Origin: Halorubrum salinarum
GTDB lineage: Archaea > Halobacteriota > Halobacteria > Halobacteriales > Haloferacaceae
NCBI RefSeq assembly: GCF_013267195.1
Contig: NZ_CP053941.1
Coordinates: 1,054,001 to 1,118,000, forward strand
DNA length: 64,000 bases
Direction: 5' to 3'
The notes beneath the pieces were generated by a model. The model ran no database searches and was not told the DNA's origin. It saw only the letters and a list, made by a program, of their open reading frames with translations. Below are positions 34,887-43,707 of the stretch, piece by piece (the stretch's first letter is position 1; each line of letters begins with the position of its first letter). The position numbers and the translations under genes were made by a program.

Positions 34887-35744
34887 ATGTGTGCCCTCCA
34901 CGCAGCGACCGCGACGCCGGTTCCGGCCGTCGTCGACTCCCTCGGCTCAGTTCCGACCGCGATCAGCGCCCTCGACCCGGTCCCGACCGCGATCGGCGCC
35001 GGCGCGCTGGTCCTCGGCATCGTCCTCCTCGCGCGCGGCGCGAGCGGCGCCCGCGACGCGGTCCGGGTCCTCCGAACGACGCCGGCCGACCCGGCCGGAC
35101 TCGACGGCGCGGAGCGGGGGATACGGGTCACCGGCCGCGCCGCCGCGGTCGACGACGAGACGCTCCCGGCGCCGTTCGGCGGCGACCCGTGCCTCTGCGT
35201 CGAGTACGACGTATCCGAGCTCCGCAGCCAAGGGAAGGGGCAGTCGTGGGTCGCGATCGACGAGGGGGAGGCCGGCGTCCCGTTCCGGGTCGACGCCGGC
35301 GGGACCGGCGTCCGCGTCGACCCCGCGGCGGCGACGTTCTCGCTCGACGTGGACGAGAAGGTCAAGCTCGACGCCGGCGAGGAGCCGCCCGAGCGCGTCC
35401 GGGGGTTCATCGACGCGTTCGACGATGTCGACGACACGGAGACCGGGTACGAGGTCGGCCCGCTCACGATCGGCGACGACCCGCGGCGACGGTACGTCCA
35501 GCGGGCGCTCCGCCCGGGCGACGAGGTGACGGTCGTCGGCGACGCCGCGGCGTTCCCGGACGCGCCGGTCGGCGAGGTGAAGTCGCGGGTCGCGGACGGC
35601 GCGCCGTTCGTCGTCTCGGACGCGACCGCGCGCCGGACCGCGCTCCGACTGGTCGGGGCGTCGGCGGTCCCGGTCGTCCTCGGCGCGGTCGCGCTCGCCG
35701 TCGCCGCGCTGGCGCTGTCGCCGGCTGTCGCCGCGCTCGTCTGA
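34887..35744 (+). CDS. GIDE-like membrane protein
   Basis: A 285-residue membrane protein: one N-terminal helix (about residues 33-52), a soluble beta-rich domain (60-250), and two closely spaced C-terminal hydrophobic segments. The soluble part resembles the GIDE domain of membrane E3 ligases such as MUL1 (CLCVEYDVSE, SWVAIDEGEAGVPFRVD, RYVQRALRPGDEVTVVGDA). No RING finger is present, so ubiquitin ligase activity is not expected. It may sense or scaffold at the membrane. It starts 36 bases after the zinc protein and may share its transcript. Confidence 0.78.
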   Translation: MCALHAATATPVPAVVDSLGSVPTAISALDPVPTAIGAGALVLGIVLLARGASGARDAVRVLRTTPADPAGLDGAERGIRVTGRAAAVDDETLPAPFGGDPCLCVEYDVSELRSQGKGQSWVAIDEGEAGVPFRVDAGGTGVRVDPAAATFSLDVDEKVKLDAGEEPPERVRGFIDAFDDVDDTETGYEVGPLTIGDDPRRRYVQRALRPGDEVTVVGDAAAFPDAPVGEVKSRVADGAPFVVSDATARRTALRLVGASAVPVVLGAVALAVAALALSPAVAALV

Positions 35745-35841
35745 CCGCGCGCTCCGACGGACCGGGTGCGCCCGACCGAGAGACGACGCCCGCGTCACGC
35801 CGCCCGACAGGCCTTTCTAACGCACCCGCGTTGGTGGAGGT

Positions 35842-37143
35842 ATGTCAGACGACGAGCCGAAGCCGGGGTCCGCCGAGGACCAGGGCCCCGTGACGATCAC
35901 GCCAGCGCTCGCGGACCGACTCGCGGAGAAGCGCGAGGAGCTGTTCGAGGAGTTCGGGATCCGCGACGAGTTCCCGAGCGAGGTCCTCCGCGAGGCCGAG
36001 GCCCGGACCGAGGGCGTCTACGAGGAGATCGAGGCCGAGATCGACGAGCGCGAGGACCTCCGCGACCTCACCACGTGGACGACCGACCCGGTCGACGCGC
36101 AGGACTTCGACGACGCCATCTCCATCGAGCGCGAGGACGGGGCCTACCGGCTGTGGGTCCACATCGCCGACGTGACCCACTACGTCACGCCTGACACCGC
36201 GATGTGGGAGGAGGCCGTCGAGCGGGCGAACACCGTCTACCTGCCCGACTACACGATCCACATGCTTCCGCCGGTGCTGGCGGAGACCGTCTGCTCGCTC
36301 GTCCCGAACGAGGACCGGCTCGCCCACACCGTGGAGATGGAGATCGACGAGGAGACCCTCTCGTTCGAGGACATCGACATCTACAAGTCCGTCATCAACT
36401 CCGACGAGCGGCTCACCTACAAGGAGTGCGAGAACCGGCTCGACGACCCCGACCTCCCCCTGAGCGAGGAGAACCAGCTCGCCTTCGAGCTCGCGGACCG
36501 GATGCACGAGCAGCGCAAGGAGGACGGCTCGCTCGTCCTCAACCCCCGGCGCGACCGCGCGCACACCATCATCGAGGAGTCGATGCTGAAGGCGAACAAG
36601 GCGGTGACGCACACGCTGATGTGGGACCGCGGCGTCGAGGCGATGTACCGCGTCCACCCGCAGCCGACCCCGGACCAGTGGAACGAGGCGCTGAAGGAGA
36701 TCCAGGAGCTCGACGGCGTCTCGATCCCCGGGAACGCGTGGGGCGACGACCCGCGGAAGGCGGTCAACGCCGCCCTCGAAGAGTCCCCGGAGCGCCAGCT
36801 CAACAAGATCCAGCGCGCCGTGCTGAAGGTGATGCCCCGGGCGAAGTATATGAACGACCCGTTCGGCGGTCACCACGCGCTCAACTTCGACATCTACGGC
36901 CACTTCACCTCGCCCATCCGCCGGCTCTCCGACACGATCAACCACTGGATCGTCCACGAGAACGACGTGCCCGAGACGCTCGTCGAGCTGTGCGACCACG
37001 CCAGCGACAAGCAGAAGGACGGCGAGACCGCCGAGCGGCTCTACAAGCAGTTCCTCCAGGAGCAGGGGCTCGACCCCTACGCGGTCAACAACCGCGGCGT
37101 CGAGGTCGTCGAGGACCCCGACGAGGCGAAACACACCGCCTGA
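35842..37143 (+). CDS. RNB-domain exoribonuclease (RNase R-like)
   Basis: 3'-to-5' exoribonuclease of 433 residues. The RNB active site DPVDAQDFDDAIS is at residues 82-94, with Asp82, Asp88, Asp90 and Asp91 as the Mg ligands. HIADVTHYV, the HHALNFDIYGHFTSPIRR motif with its catalytic Arg, and MPRAKYM complete the domain. Compared with bacterial RNase R it lacks the cold-shock and S1 RNA-binding domains, as usual for haloarchaeal forms. Since haloarchaea lack an exosome, this enzyme is thought to be the main 3' exonuclease. Start is the ATG at 35842. Confidence 0.93.
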   Translation: MSDDEPKPGSAEDQGPVTITPALADRLAEKREELFEEFGIRDEFPSEVLREAEARTEGVYEEIEAEIDEREDLRDLTTWTTDPVDAQDFDDAISIEREDGAYRLWVHIADVTHYVTPDTAMWEEAVERANTVYLPDYTIHMLPPVLAETVCSLVPNEDRLAHTVEMEIDEETLSFEDIDIYKSVINSDERLTYKECENRLDDPDLPLSEENQLAFELADRMHEQRKEDGSLVLNPRRDRAHTIIEESMLKANKAVTHTLMWDRGVEAMYRVHPQPTPDQWNEALKEIQELDGVSIPGNAWGDDPRKAVNAALEESPERQLNKIQRAVLKVMPRAKYMNDPFGGHHALNFDIYGHFTSPIRRLSDTINHWIVHENDVPETLVELCDHASDKQKDGETAERLYKQFLQEQGLDPYAVNNRGVEVVEDPDEAKHTA

Positions 37144-37183
37144 GCGGCGAGGGATATACGCCCGTGCGGCCGCAAGTCATGGT

Positions 37184-37627
37184 ATGGACGCCCACGACCA
37201 CGGCGACGCGGACCGACACGCGAAGGACCCGCTCGAACCGACCGGCGACCCCGAGCGCGACGCGGAGCGCGCGGCGACGGTCGGCGGGTTCACCGGGGCC
37301 GTCCTCGGGGCCCGCGGCGGCCCGATCGGCGCCGGCATCGGCGCCTTCCTCGGCGGCTCGACCGGCTACGCGGTCGGCTACGCGCTGAGCGAACTGGAGT
37401 CGGCCGACCGCGACGAGTTCGGTGACGACGACGCGGGCGATCACGAGGCGACGGAGTCCGGACCGGACGCAGTCGACGACGGACCCGTGACGATCGACGT
37501 GGAGTCGGAGGGCGAAGCCGACGGCGACCCCGGCGCGCACGCTCACGAAGGCGACGAGGACGAGGAAGACGACGACCACGAGGAAGAAGTCGCCGACCAC
37601 GAGGCCGACGACGAACACACCGATTGA
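37184..37627 (+). CDS. Glycine-zipper protein with acidic tail
   Basis: A 147-residue protein. A glycine-zipper membrane segment (GGFTGAVLGARGGPIGAGIGAFLGG in outline, residues 34-68) is followed by 75 residues of almost pure Asp, Glu and His. Glycine zippers mediate helix packing and oligomers in membranes. The His/Asp-rich tail could bind metal ions (inference). It lies 40 bases behind the RNB gene and probably shares its transcript. No known family could be named with confidence. Confidence 0.7.
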   Translation: MDAHDHGDADRHAKDPLEPTGDPERDAERAATVGGFTGAVLGARGGPIGAGIGAFLGGSTGYAVGYALSELESADRDEFGDDDAGDHEATESGPDAVDDGPVTIDVESEGEADGDPGAHAHEGDEDEEDDDHEEEVADHEADDEHTD

Positions 37628-37689
37628 CCTCCGCGGCGCGCGGCTGCCGCGGAGCGAACCTTGATTGCCGGCGGCGACGACCCGCCGCC

Positions 37690-39078
37690 ATGGTAACCCA
37701 GCGCATCGTCGACCACTGCCTGTCGGTCGACGCCGAGCGGCCGGACCTCCCGGCGCACCTCCTCGACTGGTTCGCGGTCGCGGTCGGCGGCGCGACGCAC
37801 GCCGACTCCACCCCGGCGATCCTCGACGGCGTCCGGAAGATCGCGGGCCCGACGCCGGACCCCGAGAGCGACGCCGCCGCGACGGTCCTCCCGAGCGGCG
37901 AGCGGCTGACCCCCGCGGACGCGGCGCTCGCGAACGGCGCGCTCGCGCACAGCCTCGACTTCGACGACACCCACCTCGCCTCCTCGCTCCACCCGGGCGC
38001 GCCGGTGATCGCGGCCGCGCTCGCGGCGGCCGAGGGCGAGGGCCCGGAGACGCCCGCGGACCGGTTCCGCGCGGGCGTCGCGGCCGGCTACGACGTGGCC
38101 TGTACCGTCGGCGAGGCGGTCGGGCCGGACGCCCACTACGACCGCGGCTTCCACGTCACCGCGACCTGCGGGACGTTCGGGGCCGTCGCGGCGGCGGGCG
38201 TGGTCCGCGGCCTCGACGCCGACGAACTGCGGGACGCGTTCGGGATCGCGGGGAGCCAGGCGGCCGGATCGCTCCAGTTCCTCGCGAACGGGGCGTGGAA
38301 CAAGCGGCTCCACCCCGGGCTCGCGGCGCGCCGCGGCATCGAGGCGACCGACCTCGCGGCCGCCGGGGTCGTCGGTGCGGCCGACCCGCTCGACGGCGAG
38401 CACGGCTTCTTTTCCGGCTACTCCGACGAGCCGAACCCCGCCGCCGTCGACCGGATCGGCGAGCGCGACGCGGTCGCGGAGACGGGCCGCAAGCCGTACC
38501 CGTGCTGCCGCTACCTCCACGCCGCGGTCGACGGGCTCCGAGAGATCGCCCCCGATGTCGACCCCGACGCGGTCGAGGGGATCGAGATCGCGATCCCGAG
38601 CGCGGGCGTCCGGCTCACGGGCGAGCCGATCGCGGCGAAGCGGCGCCCCGAGGGGTTCGTCGACTGCCAGTTCTCCGCGCCGTTCGCCGCCGCCGTGACG
38701 CTGACCGAGGAGACCGCCGACGCAGAGGCGTTCCTGCGCGCGGTCGGGCGCCTCGACGGGCCGCCGCGGTGGGACGACCCCGAGATCCGCCGGCTGATGG
38801 ACGCGACGAGCGTGGGAACGGATCCGGCGATCGAGGCGCGGTTCCCGGAGGAGTGGGGCGCGCGGGTGACCGTGACCGCCGGCGGCGAGACGCGCGAGGC
38901 GTCGGTGCGCGTCCCGCTGGGCGAGCCGGAGAAGCCGATGTCGGCCGCGGAGACGGAGGCGAAGGCGGCGGGCCTGCTCGCGGGCAGCGGCGTCGACGTA
39001 GACCGGCTGGCGGCCGTCGTCGAGTCGCTCTCCGGGCGGTCCGTCGCGGACCTCGTCGACGCGGCGACGGCGGAGTGA
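37690..39078 (+). CDS. MmgE/PrpD-family protein
   Basis: A 462-residue enzyme of the MmgE/PrpD fold: LDWFAVAVGG near the start, ANGALAHSLDFDDTH with the active-site Asp and His residues, HPGAPVIAAALA, GFHVTATCGTFGAVAAAG, and KPYPCCRYLHAAVDG. Known members dehydrate 2-methylcitrate, decarboxylate cis-aconitate to itaconate, or epimerise iminodisuccinate. Without prpC or prpB nearby the substrate is open. A CoA-transferase and a MaoC hydratase about 9 kb downstream make a C5-acid role conceivable. Start is the ATG at 37690. Confidence 0.88.
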   Translation: MVTQRIVDHCLSVDAERPDLPAHLLDWFAVAVGGATHADSTPAILDGVRKIAGPTPDPESDAAATVLPSGERLTPADAALANGALAHSLDFDDTHLASSLHPGAPVIAAALAAAEGEGPETPADRFRAGVAAGYDVACTVGEAVGPDAHYDRGFHVTATCGTFGAVAAAGVVRGLDADELRDAFGIAGSQAAGSLQFLANGAWNKRLHPGLAARRGIEATDLAAAGVVGAADPLDGEHGFFSGYSDEPNPAAVDRIGERDAVAETGRKPYPCCRYLHAAVDGLREIAPDVDPDAVEGIEIAIPSAGVRLTGEPIAAKRRPEGFVDCQFSAPFAAAVTLTEETADAEAFLRAVGRLDGPPRWDDPEIRRLMDATSVGTDPAIEARFPEEWGARVTVTAGGETREASVRVPLGEPEKPMSAAETEAKAAGLLAGSGVDVDRLAAVVESLSGRSVADLVDAATAE

Positions 39079-39087
39079 GAGGGAGTC

Positions 39088-39540
39088 TCAGTCGTCGTCG
39101 GACGGCTTCCCGACGATGACCGGGCGGTCCGCGTTGAGGATGACGGACTGGCTGACGCTGCCGAACAGCGCCTTCCCGACCGGGGAGCGCTCGCGCATCC
39201 CGAGCACGATCGAGTCGACGTCGCGGTCGGCCGCGACCGCGAGGATCGCGTCCGCGGCGTCGCCGACGTGGAGCTCCCGGTCGTGGGAGATTCCGAGCTC
39301 GTCGAGCCGCGCCTCGACGGCCTCCAGCGAGTCGGGGATCCCGCGGAGGTCCTCGATCGACTCGTTGATCTCGTCGATGACCGACGAGCCCGCCTCGTCG
39401 GCGGGCGCGTCGACGGACTCGTACACGTGTAACAGCGTGACCTCGATCTCCGCGGCGTCGGCCGGGAGCGATTCGAGGATGTCGACCTGCGAGAGCGCGC
39501 GGTCCGTCTCGATGTCGACGGGCAACAGGACGTGGTACAT
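39088..39540 (-). CDS. Universal stress protein (UspA family)
   Basis: A 150-residue cytoplasmic protein of the Usp fold. [14 protein letters not shown] opens the first strand and a conserved Asp, and [21 protein letters not shown] carries the ATP-binding G-2x-G-9x-G(S) type motif. Several haloarchaeal Usp proteins bind ATP and respond to stress; nothing here points to a specific role. It converges with MmgE/PrpD, with 9 bases between stops. Start is the ATG at 39540; 11 further upstream codons are open but look non-coding. Confidence 0.9.
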   Translation of the reverse strand: MYHVLLPVDIETDRALSQVDILESLPADAAEIEVTLLHVYESVDAPADEAGSSVIDEINESIEDLRGIPDSLEAVEARLDELGISHDRELHVGDAADAILAVAADRDVDSIVLGMRERSPVGKALFGSVSQSVILNADRPVIVGKPSDDD

Positions 39541-39647
39541 ACGGCGGGATTGAACGCCGCCCTTCTTAAACACCCCCGCCGGATCCGAGGGCCCGCGAAC
39601 GCCGCGCCTCGGCGAGTCAGTCGGGGATGAGGCGACGGCACACCGGA

Positions 39648-40946
39648 TCAGTCCGGGCGCGTCGCGAACCGCGCGACCGCGGTCGCCGCCAGCGCGCCGA
39701 GCGCCGCGATGACCGCCAGGACGACGAACAGCTCGCGGGGCCCGGCGCGGGTGAGGACCGTCCCGGCCAGCGTGGAGCCGAGCGCGCCGATCCCGAAGAT
39801 CCCGACGTACGTGTAGCCGAACGAGAGGCCGCGCGCCTCGCTCGGCGAGTAGGCCGCCACCGTCGCCTGCGAGAGCGGCTGGACCGTGAACAGCGCGACG
39901 CCTAAGGCGAGCGACACCGCGACGAAGGTGGCGACCGCGCCGGTCGCCGGGACGAAGAGCAGCGCGAGCGCCGACAGGACGGCCATCAGCGCGATGAGGC
40001 CCCGCTCCGGCGGGACGCGGTCGGCGATCCGGCCGCCGAGGTACTGGCCGAGCACCCCGACCGTGAGCACCGCCACGTAGAGGTACCGGCCCACGTCGAA
40101 CTGGTCGGCGTAGGGGCTCTCGGGGTCGACGATCTGGAGGTCGACGAGGCCGCCCAGCACGTCGCCGAGCAGGTCCGGGAGGAACGTGAGGAACGTGCGG
40201 TAGTAGAGCCCGCTGAACGTGACGAACGCGAACACGATCAGGAACCCGCCGGCGACGAGGGCCCGCGTGTCCGTCGCGAGCGACGACAGCGAGACCTCGC
40301 CTTTGGTCCCGCCGGCCGAGTCGCTCGACTCGCCGTTCGGATCTTTCCCGTCCGGATCAACCCCGTCCGGATCCTCCACGTCCCCGGACTGAAGCGCCGC
40401 GTCCACGTCGACGGTGACCCCGTACGCCGCGACGGCGAGCGCGGGCAGCGCGAGCGCCGCCGTGACCAGCCGCCAGTCGAACGCCAACAGCAACAGCGCG
40501 GTCGCCAGGGGGCCGAGGGCGATGCCGAGGTTGCCGCCGATCCCGTGGTAGCCGAGCGCGGTCCCGCGCCGCTCGACCGCCTTCGAGAGCAGCGACAGCC
40601 CCGCGGGGTGGTAGACGCTGGCGGTGAGCCCCCAGATCGCGATGGCCGCGGTGAGGACTGGGAGCGTCGGCGCGACGCTCACGAGCAGGAACGACCCGGC
40701 CATCCCGACGAGACAGGCGAGGATGAGCGGCTTCGAGCCGAAGCGGTCGACCAGGATGCCGCCCGGCAGCGCGCCGACGCCGAACAGCCCGTAGCCGAGC
40801 GTGACGACGACGCCGAGCGCGGCGGCGGTCGTCGAGAACCGCTCGACCCACACCGTCAGCAGGATCGGGATCGACAGCTCGTAGGTGTGGACGAGCCCGT
40901 GCGACCCCGCGGTGAATCCGACGATCCGGCGCTCGGCGGCGTCCAT
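39648..40946 (-). CDS. MFS transporter
   Basis: A 432-residue major facilitator with about 12 helices. The loop 2-3 signature is [13 protein letters not shown], and the two halves are joined by a cytoplasmic acidic linker with Asp-Pro-Asp-Gly repeats (about residues 185-215). An insert around [21 protein letters not shown] lies in an outer loop. The substrate is unknown. It is on the same strand as the second MFS gene but separated by 100 bases, so the two may have been duplicated long ago or recruited independently; sequence similarity between them is low. Confidence 0.88.
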   Translation of the reverse strand: MDAAERRIVGFTAGSHGLVHTYELSIPILLTVWVERFSTTAAALGVVVTLGYGLFGVGALPGGILVDRFGSKPLILACLVGMAGSFLLVSVAPTLPVLTAAIAIWGLTASVYHPAGLSLLSKAVERRGTALGYHGIGGNLGIALGPLATALLLLAFDWRLVTAALALPALAVAAYGVTVDVDAALQSGDVEDPDGVDPDGKDPNGESSDSAGGTKGEVSLSSLATDTRALVAGGFLIVFAFVTFSGLYYRTFLTFLPDLLGDVLGGLVDLQIVDPESPYADQFDVGRYLYVAVLTVGVLGQYLGGRIADRVPPERGLIALMAVLSALALLFVPATGAVATFVAVSLALGVALFTVQPLSQATVAAYSPSEARGLSFGYTYVGIFGIGALGSTLAGTVLTRAGPRELFVVLAVIAALGALAATAVARFATRPD

Positions 40947-41046
40947 GTCGGCCGACGGTTCGGCGGGTCGGCTGATAACGTCGGGGGTAGCCGCCGCGGT
41001 TGCCGAGAGTCGGGCGCGCGTCGGCCGGGGGACGGCGACGGGGTCG

Positions 41047-42240
41047 CTACTCCGCCATCGCCGTCTCGCCGACCGGCGGGTCGGCGCGGATGACGGCGAC
41101 GACGAGGACGGCGGCGACGACGCAGATCCCGGCGAGCAGCGTCCAGCTCGCGCGGTACGTGGCGGTGTCCGCGAGGTAGCCGAACGCGGGCGGGGCGAAC
41201 AGCGCCCCGGAGGTCAAGGCGACCTGACAGCCGGCGGTCGCGCTCCCCATCTGGTCGGCCGGGACGAGCGTCGCCATCACGGAGTAGTAGACGCCCGTGA
41301 ACCCGAGGACGAAGAAGCCGAGCGCGGCGAACGCGACCGCGGCGGTCGCCTCCGTCGAGGTCCGGGCGACGACGAGGAACAGCCCCGCGCTCGCGAGCGT
41401 CTGGACGAGCAGGATGCCGCCGATCCGGACCTGCGGGTCGCCGGGGAGGCGGTCGGAGAGCCACCCCCCGAGGAGGCGCCCGCCGCTGCCGAACAGCTGG
41501 ACGACCGCCAGCACGGTGCCGGCGAACGCGACCGACGCGCCGACGGACTCCTCGACGTAGAGGACGGTGTACCCCGTGGTCGTGAAAAGCGCCGCGCCGA
41601 GGAACAGCCCGGCGACGACGAGCAGGACGTACGGCCGGTTGCCCGCCAGGCCGCGGAGGTCCGGCCGGCTCGCCGTCCCGCCGCCCGCGCCGCGGTAGAG
41701 GACCCCGAAGACGAGCGCGACGAGGAAGCCGAACCCCGCGGCGATCAGGAAGCCGGCCTGCCAGAAGAGGTACCCCGCGAGCCCGGTGACGAGCAGCGCG
41801 CTGATCCCGCTCCCGCCGGTGACGCCGACCTGCTTGATCCCCATCGCGGTGTTCTGCCGGCCGGGCTGGACGCTGTCGTATATCGCCTTGTTCGTCCCCG
41901 GCATCGCGACGCTGTAGACGGAGCCGAGCAGGAAGACGGCGACGAGGAGGAGGGCGTAGGAGGGCGCGCCGGCGACGAGGACCATCCCCGCGGCGAGGCC
42001 GACGAGGCCGAGCGAGAGGGTCTTCCGCTCGCCGACGCGGTCGGTTATCGCCCCCACCGGCAGCAGGAACAGCGCGTACCCGAGCGTCAGCGTCGTGACG
42101 ACGAGGCCGACCTGAAGCCGGGAGAGCCCGAACTCGTCGCGGAAGAACGTCGTCGCGGCGAAGACGGTGTAGTAACAGACGCTCGCGGACACCTGCCACA
42201 GCGTCACCAGGGAGACGGTGCGCCAGTAGGAGCGGTCCAT
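41047..42240 (-). CDS. MFS transporter
   Basis: A 397-residue major facilitator with 12 predicted helices and short termini. The loop 2-3 signature is GAITDRVGERKTLSLG. AMGIKQVGVTGGSGISAL in helix 5 resembles organic-anion carriers of the nitrate/cyanate/oxalate-like groups. It is divergent from the acyl-CoA dehydrogenase gene at 42405, so both may be controlled by the 164-base gap between them. The substrate is unknown; a carboxylate is plausible given the downstream CoA enzymes. Confidence 0.88.
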   Translation of the reverse strand: MDRSYWRTVSLVTLWQVSASVCYYTVFAATTFFRDEFGLSRLQVGLVVTTLTLGYALFLLPVGAITDRVGERKTLSLGLVGLAAGMVLVAGAPSYALLLVAVFLLGSVYSVAMPGTNKAIYDSVQPGRQNTAMGIKQVGVTGGSGISALLVTGLAGYLFWQAGFLIAAGFGFLVALVFGVLYRGAGGGTASRPDLRGLAGNRPYVLLVVAGLFLGAALFTTTGYTVLYVEESVGASVAFAGTVLAVVQLFGSGGRLLGGWLSDRLPGDPQVRIGGILLVQTLASAGLFLVVARTSTEATAAVAFAALGFFVLGFTGVYYSVMATLVPADQMGSATAGCQVALTSGALFAPPAFGYLADTATYRASWTLLAGICVVAAVLVVAVIRADPPVGETAMAE

Positions 42241-42404
42241 TCACCGCCCGCCACCACGTCCCGGTTCATAAGCGGTGCCGTCGCGGCAACCCGACGGTGC
42301 GACGACCCCGCGGAGCGACCGCCTCGGGCGCCTCAGAGCGCCCGTTCGGCGGCGCGAACTGCCCGGTCACGAATCCTTATGAGCCGCGGCCGGGAAGTGC
42401 TCCC

Positions 42405-43607
42405 ATGACGCAGGACTGGCGGGACTCGGTCGAACTCACCGAGCAGCAGTCGCTCGTGCGGCGCAGCGTCCGGGACCTCTGCGCCGAGTTCGGCAACGAG
42501 TACTGGCGCGAGCGCGACCGGACGGCGACGTACCCCACGGAGTTCGTCGACGCGCTCGCCGCGGACGGCTGGCTCGGCATGCTCGTGCCCGAGGAGTACG
42601 GCGGCGTCGGCATGTCGACGAGCGAGGCCGTGGTGATGATGGAGGAGATCGCCGCGAGCGGCGGCGGCTTCGCCGGCCCGCAGTCGATCCACGGCGGGAT
42701 CTACAACTCCGTCCCGATCGTGAAGTACGCCGACGAGGGGCTGAAAGCGGACCTCCTGCCGCGCGTCGCCGACGGCGAGGCGCGCATCCAGGCGTTCGGG
42801 CTCACCGAGCCGAACGCCGGCTCCGACTCGACGGCGATGGAGACCAGAGCCGAGCGGGACGGCGACGAGTACGTGGTCAACGGCGAGAAGGTGTGGATCT
42901 CGCGGGTCGAGGACAGCGACTACCTCCTCCTGATGGCGCGGACGACGCCCAGAGACGAGGTGGACAAGCGCACCCGCGGCATCTCGATGATCCTCGTCGA
43001 CCTCGAGGAGGCCTACGGGAACGGGCTGGAGATCGAGCGGATCCCGAAGACCGCGAGCCGCGCGGTCCACTCCTACCAGCTGTACTTCGACGACCTGCGC
43101 GTCCCCGCGCGGAACCTGATCGGCGAGGAGGGCGAGGGGTTCTACCAGGTCCTCGACGGGCTCAACGAGGAGCGGCTGGTGATCGCCGCCGAGTGCCTCG
43201 GGCTCGGCGAGGTCGCCCTGGAGCGCGGCATCGAGTACGCGAACGAGCGCGAGGTGTTCGGCGGCCCCATCGGCGCCAACCAGGCGATCCAACACCCGCT
43301 CGCGGAGGCGTACGCCGACCTGCTCGCGGCCAAGAAGGTGATCTACAGCGCGGCCGACCGCCTCGACGACCTCGAACGCACCGCGGCGGGCGCGGAGGCG
43401 AACGTCGCGAAGTACCTCGCCGCCGAGGCCGCGTTCGAGGCGGCCGACGCCGCGGTCCAGACCCACGGCGGCTTCGGGGTCGCCCGCGAGTACGACGTGG
43501 AGCGCTACTTCCGCGAGGCCCGCCTGACGCGGCTCGTCCCCGTCACCCAGCAGCTCGCCCTGAACTACCTCGGCGAGCGCGTGCTGGGGCTGCCGCGGTC
43601 GTACTGA
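42405..43607 (+). CDS. Acyl-CoA dehydrogenase
   Basis: FAD enzyme that oxidises an acyl-CoA to the trans-2-enoyl-CoA. The 400-residue protein has the family motifs AFGLTEPNAGSDS (130-142), GEKVWISR, and QTHGGFGVAREYDVERYFREAR. At the place where most members have the catalytic Glu of the YEGT motif, this protein reads VPVT. A Glu in LNEERLV (Glu256) matches the alternative base position of isovaleryl- and long-chain-type enzymes, which suggests a branched or bulky substrate. Start is the ATG at 42405. Confidence 0.92.
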   Translation: MTQDWRDSVELTEQQSLVRRSVRDLCAEFGNEYWRERDRTATYPTEFVDALAADGWLGMLVPEEYGGVGMSTSEAVVMMEEIAASGGGFAGPQSIHGGIYNSVPIVKYADEGLKADLLPRVADGEARIQAFGLTEPNAGSDSTAMETRAERDGDEYVVNGEKVWISRVEDSDYLLLMARTTPRDEVDKRTRGISMILVDLEEAYGNGLEIERIPKTASRAVHSYQLYFDDLRVPARNLIGEEGEGFYQVLDGLNEERLVIAAECLGLGEVALERGIEYANEREVFGGPIGANQAIQHPLAEAYADLLAAKKVIYSAADRLDDLERTAAGAEANVAKYLAAEAAFEAADAAVQTHGGFGVAREYDVERYFREARLTRLVPVTQQLALNYLGERVLGLPRSY

Positions 43608-43637
43608 GCGACCGCTCGCGGCGCGGAGACGACGGTG

Positions 43638-43642
43638 AAAAA
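43638..43642 (-). terminator. Poly-T terminator after the TRAP permease
   Basis: Minus-strand CTCTTTTTCACC 66 bases behind the permease stop, in the gap shared with the convergent acyl-CoA dehydrogenase. Confidence 0.5.
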
Positions 43643-43707
43643 GAGAGCGGAGAGGGCGGAAGGAAAGCAGGACGACGGACGGCCGCGGAAGCGGGTCGCC
43701 GACCGGG

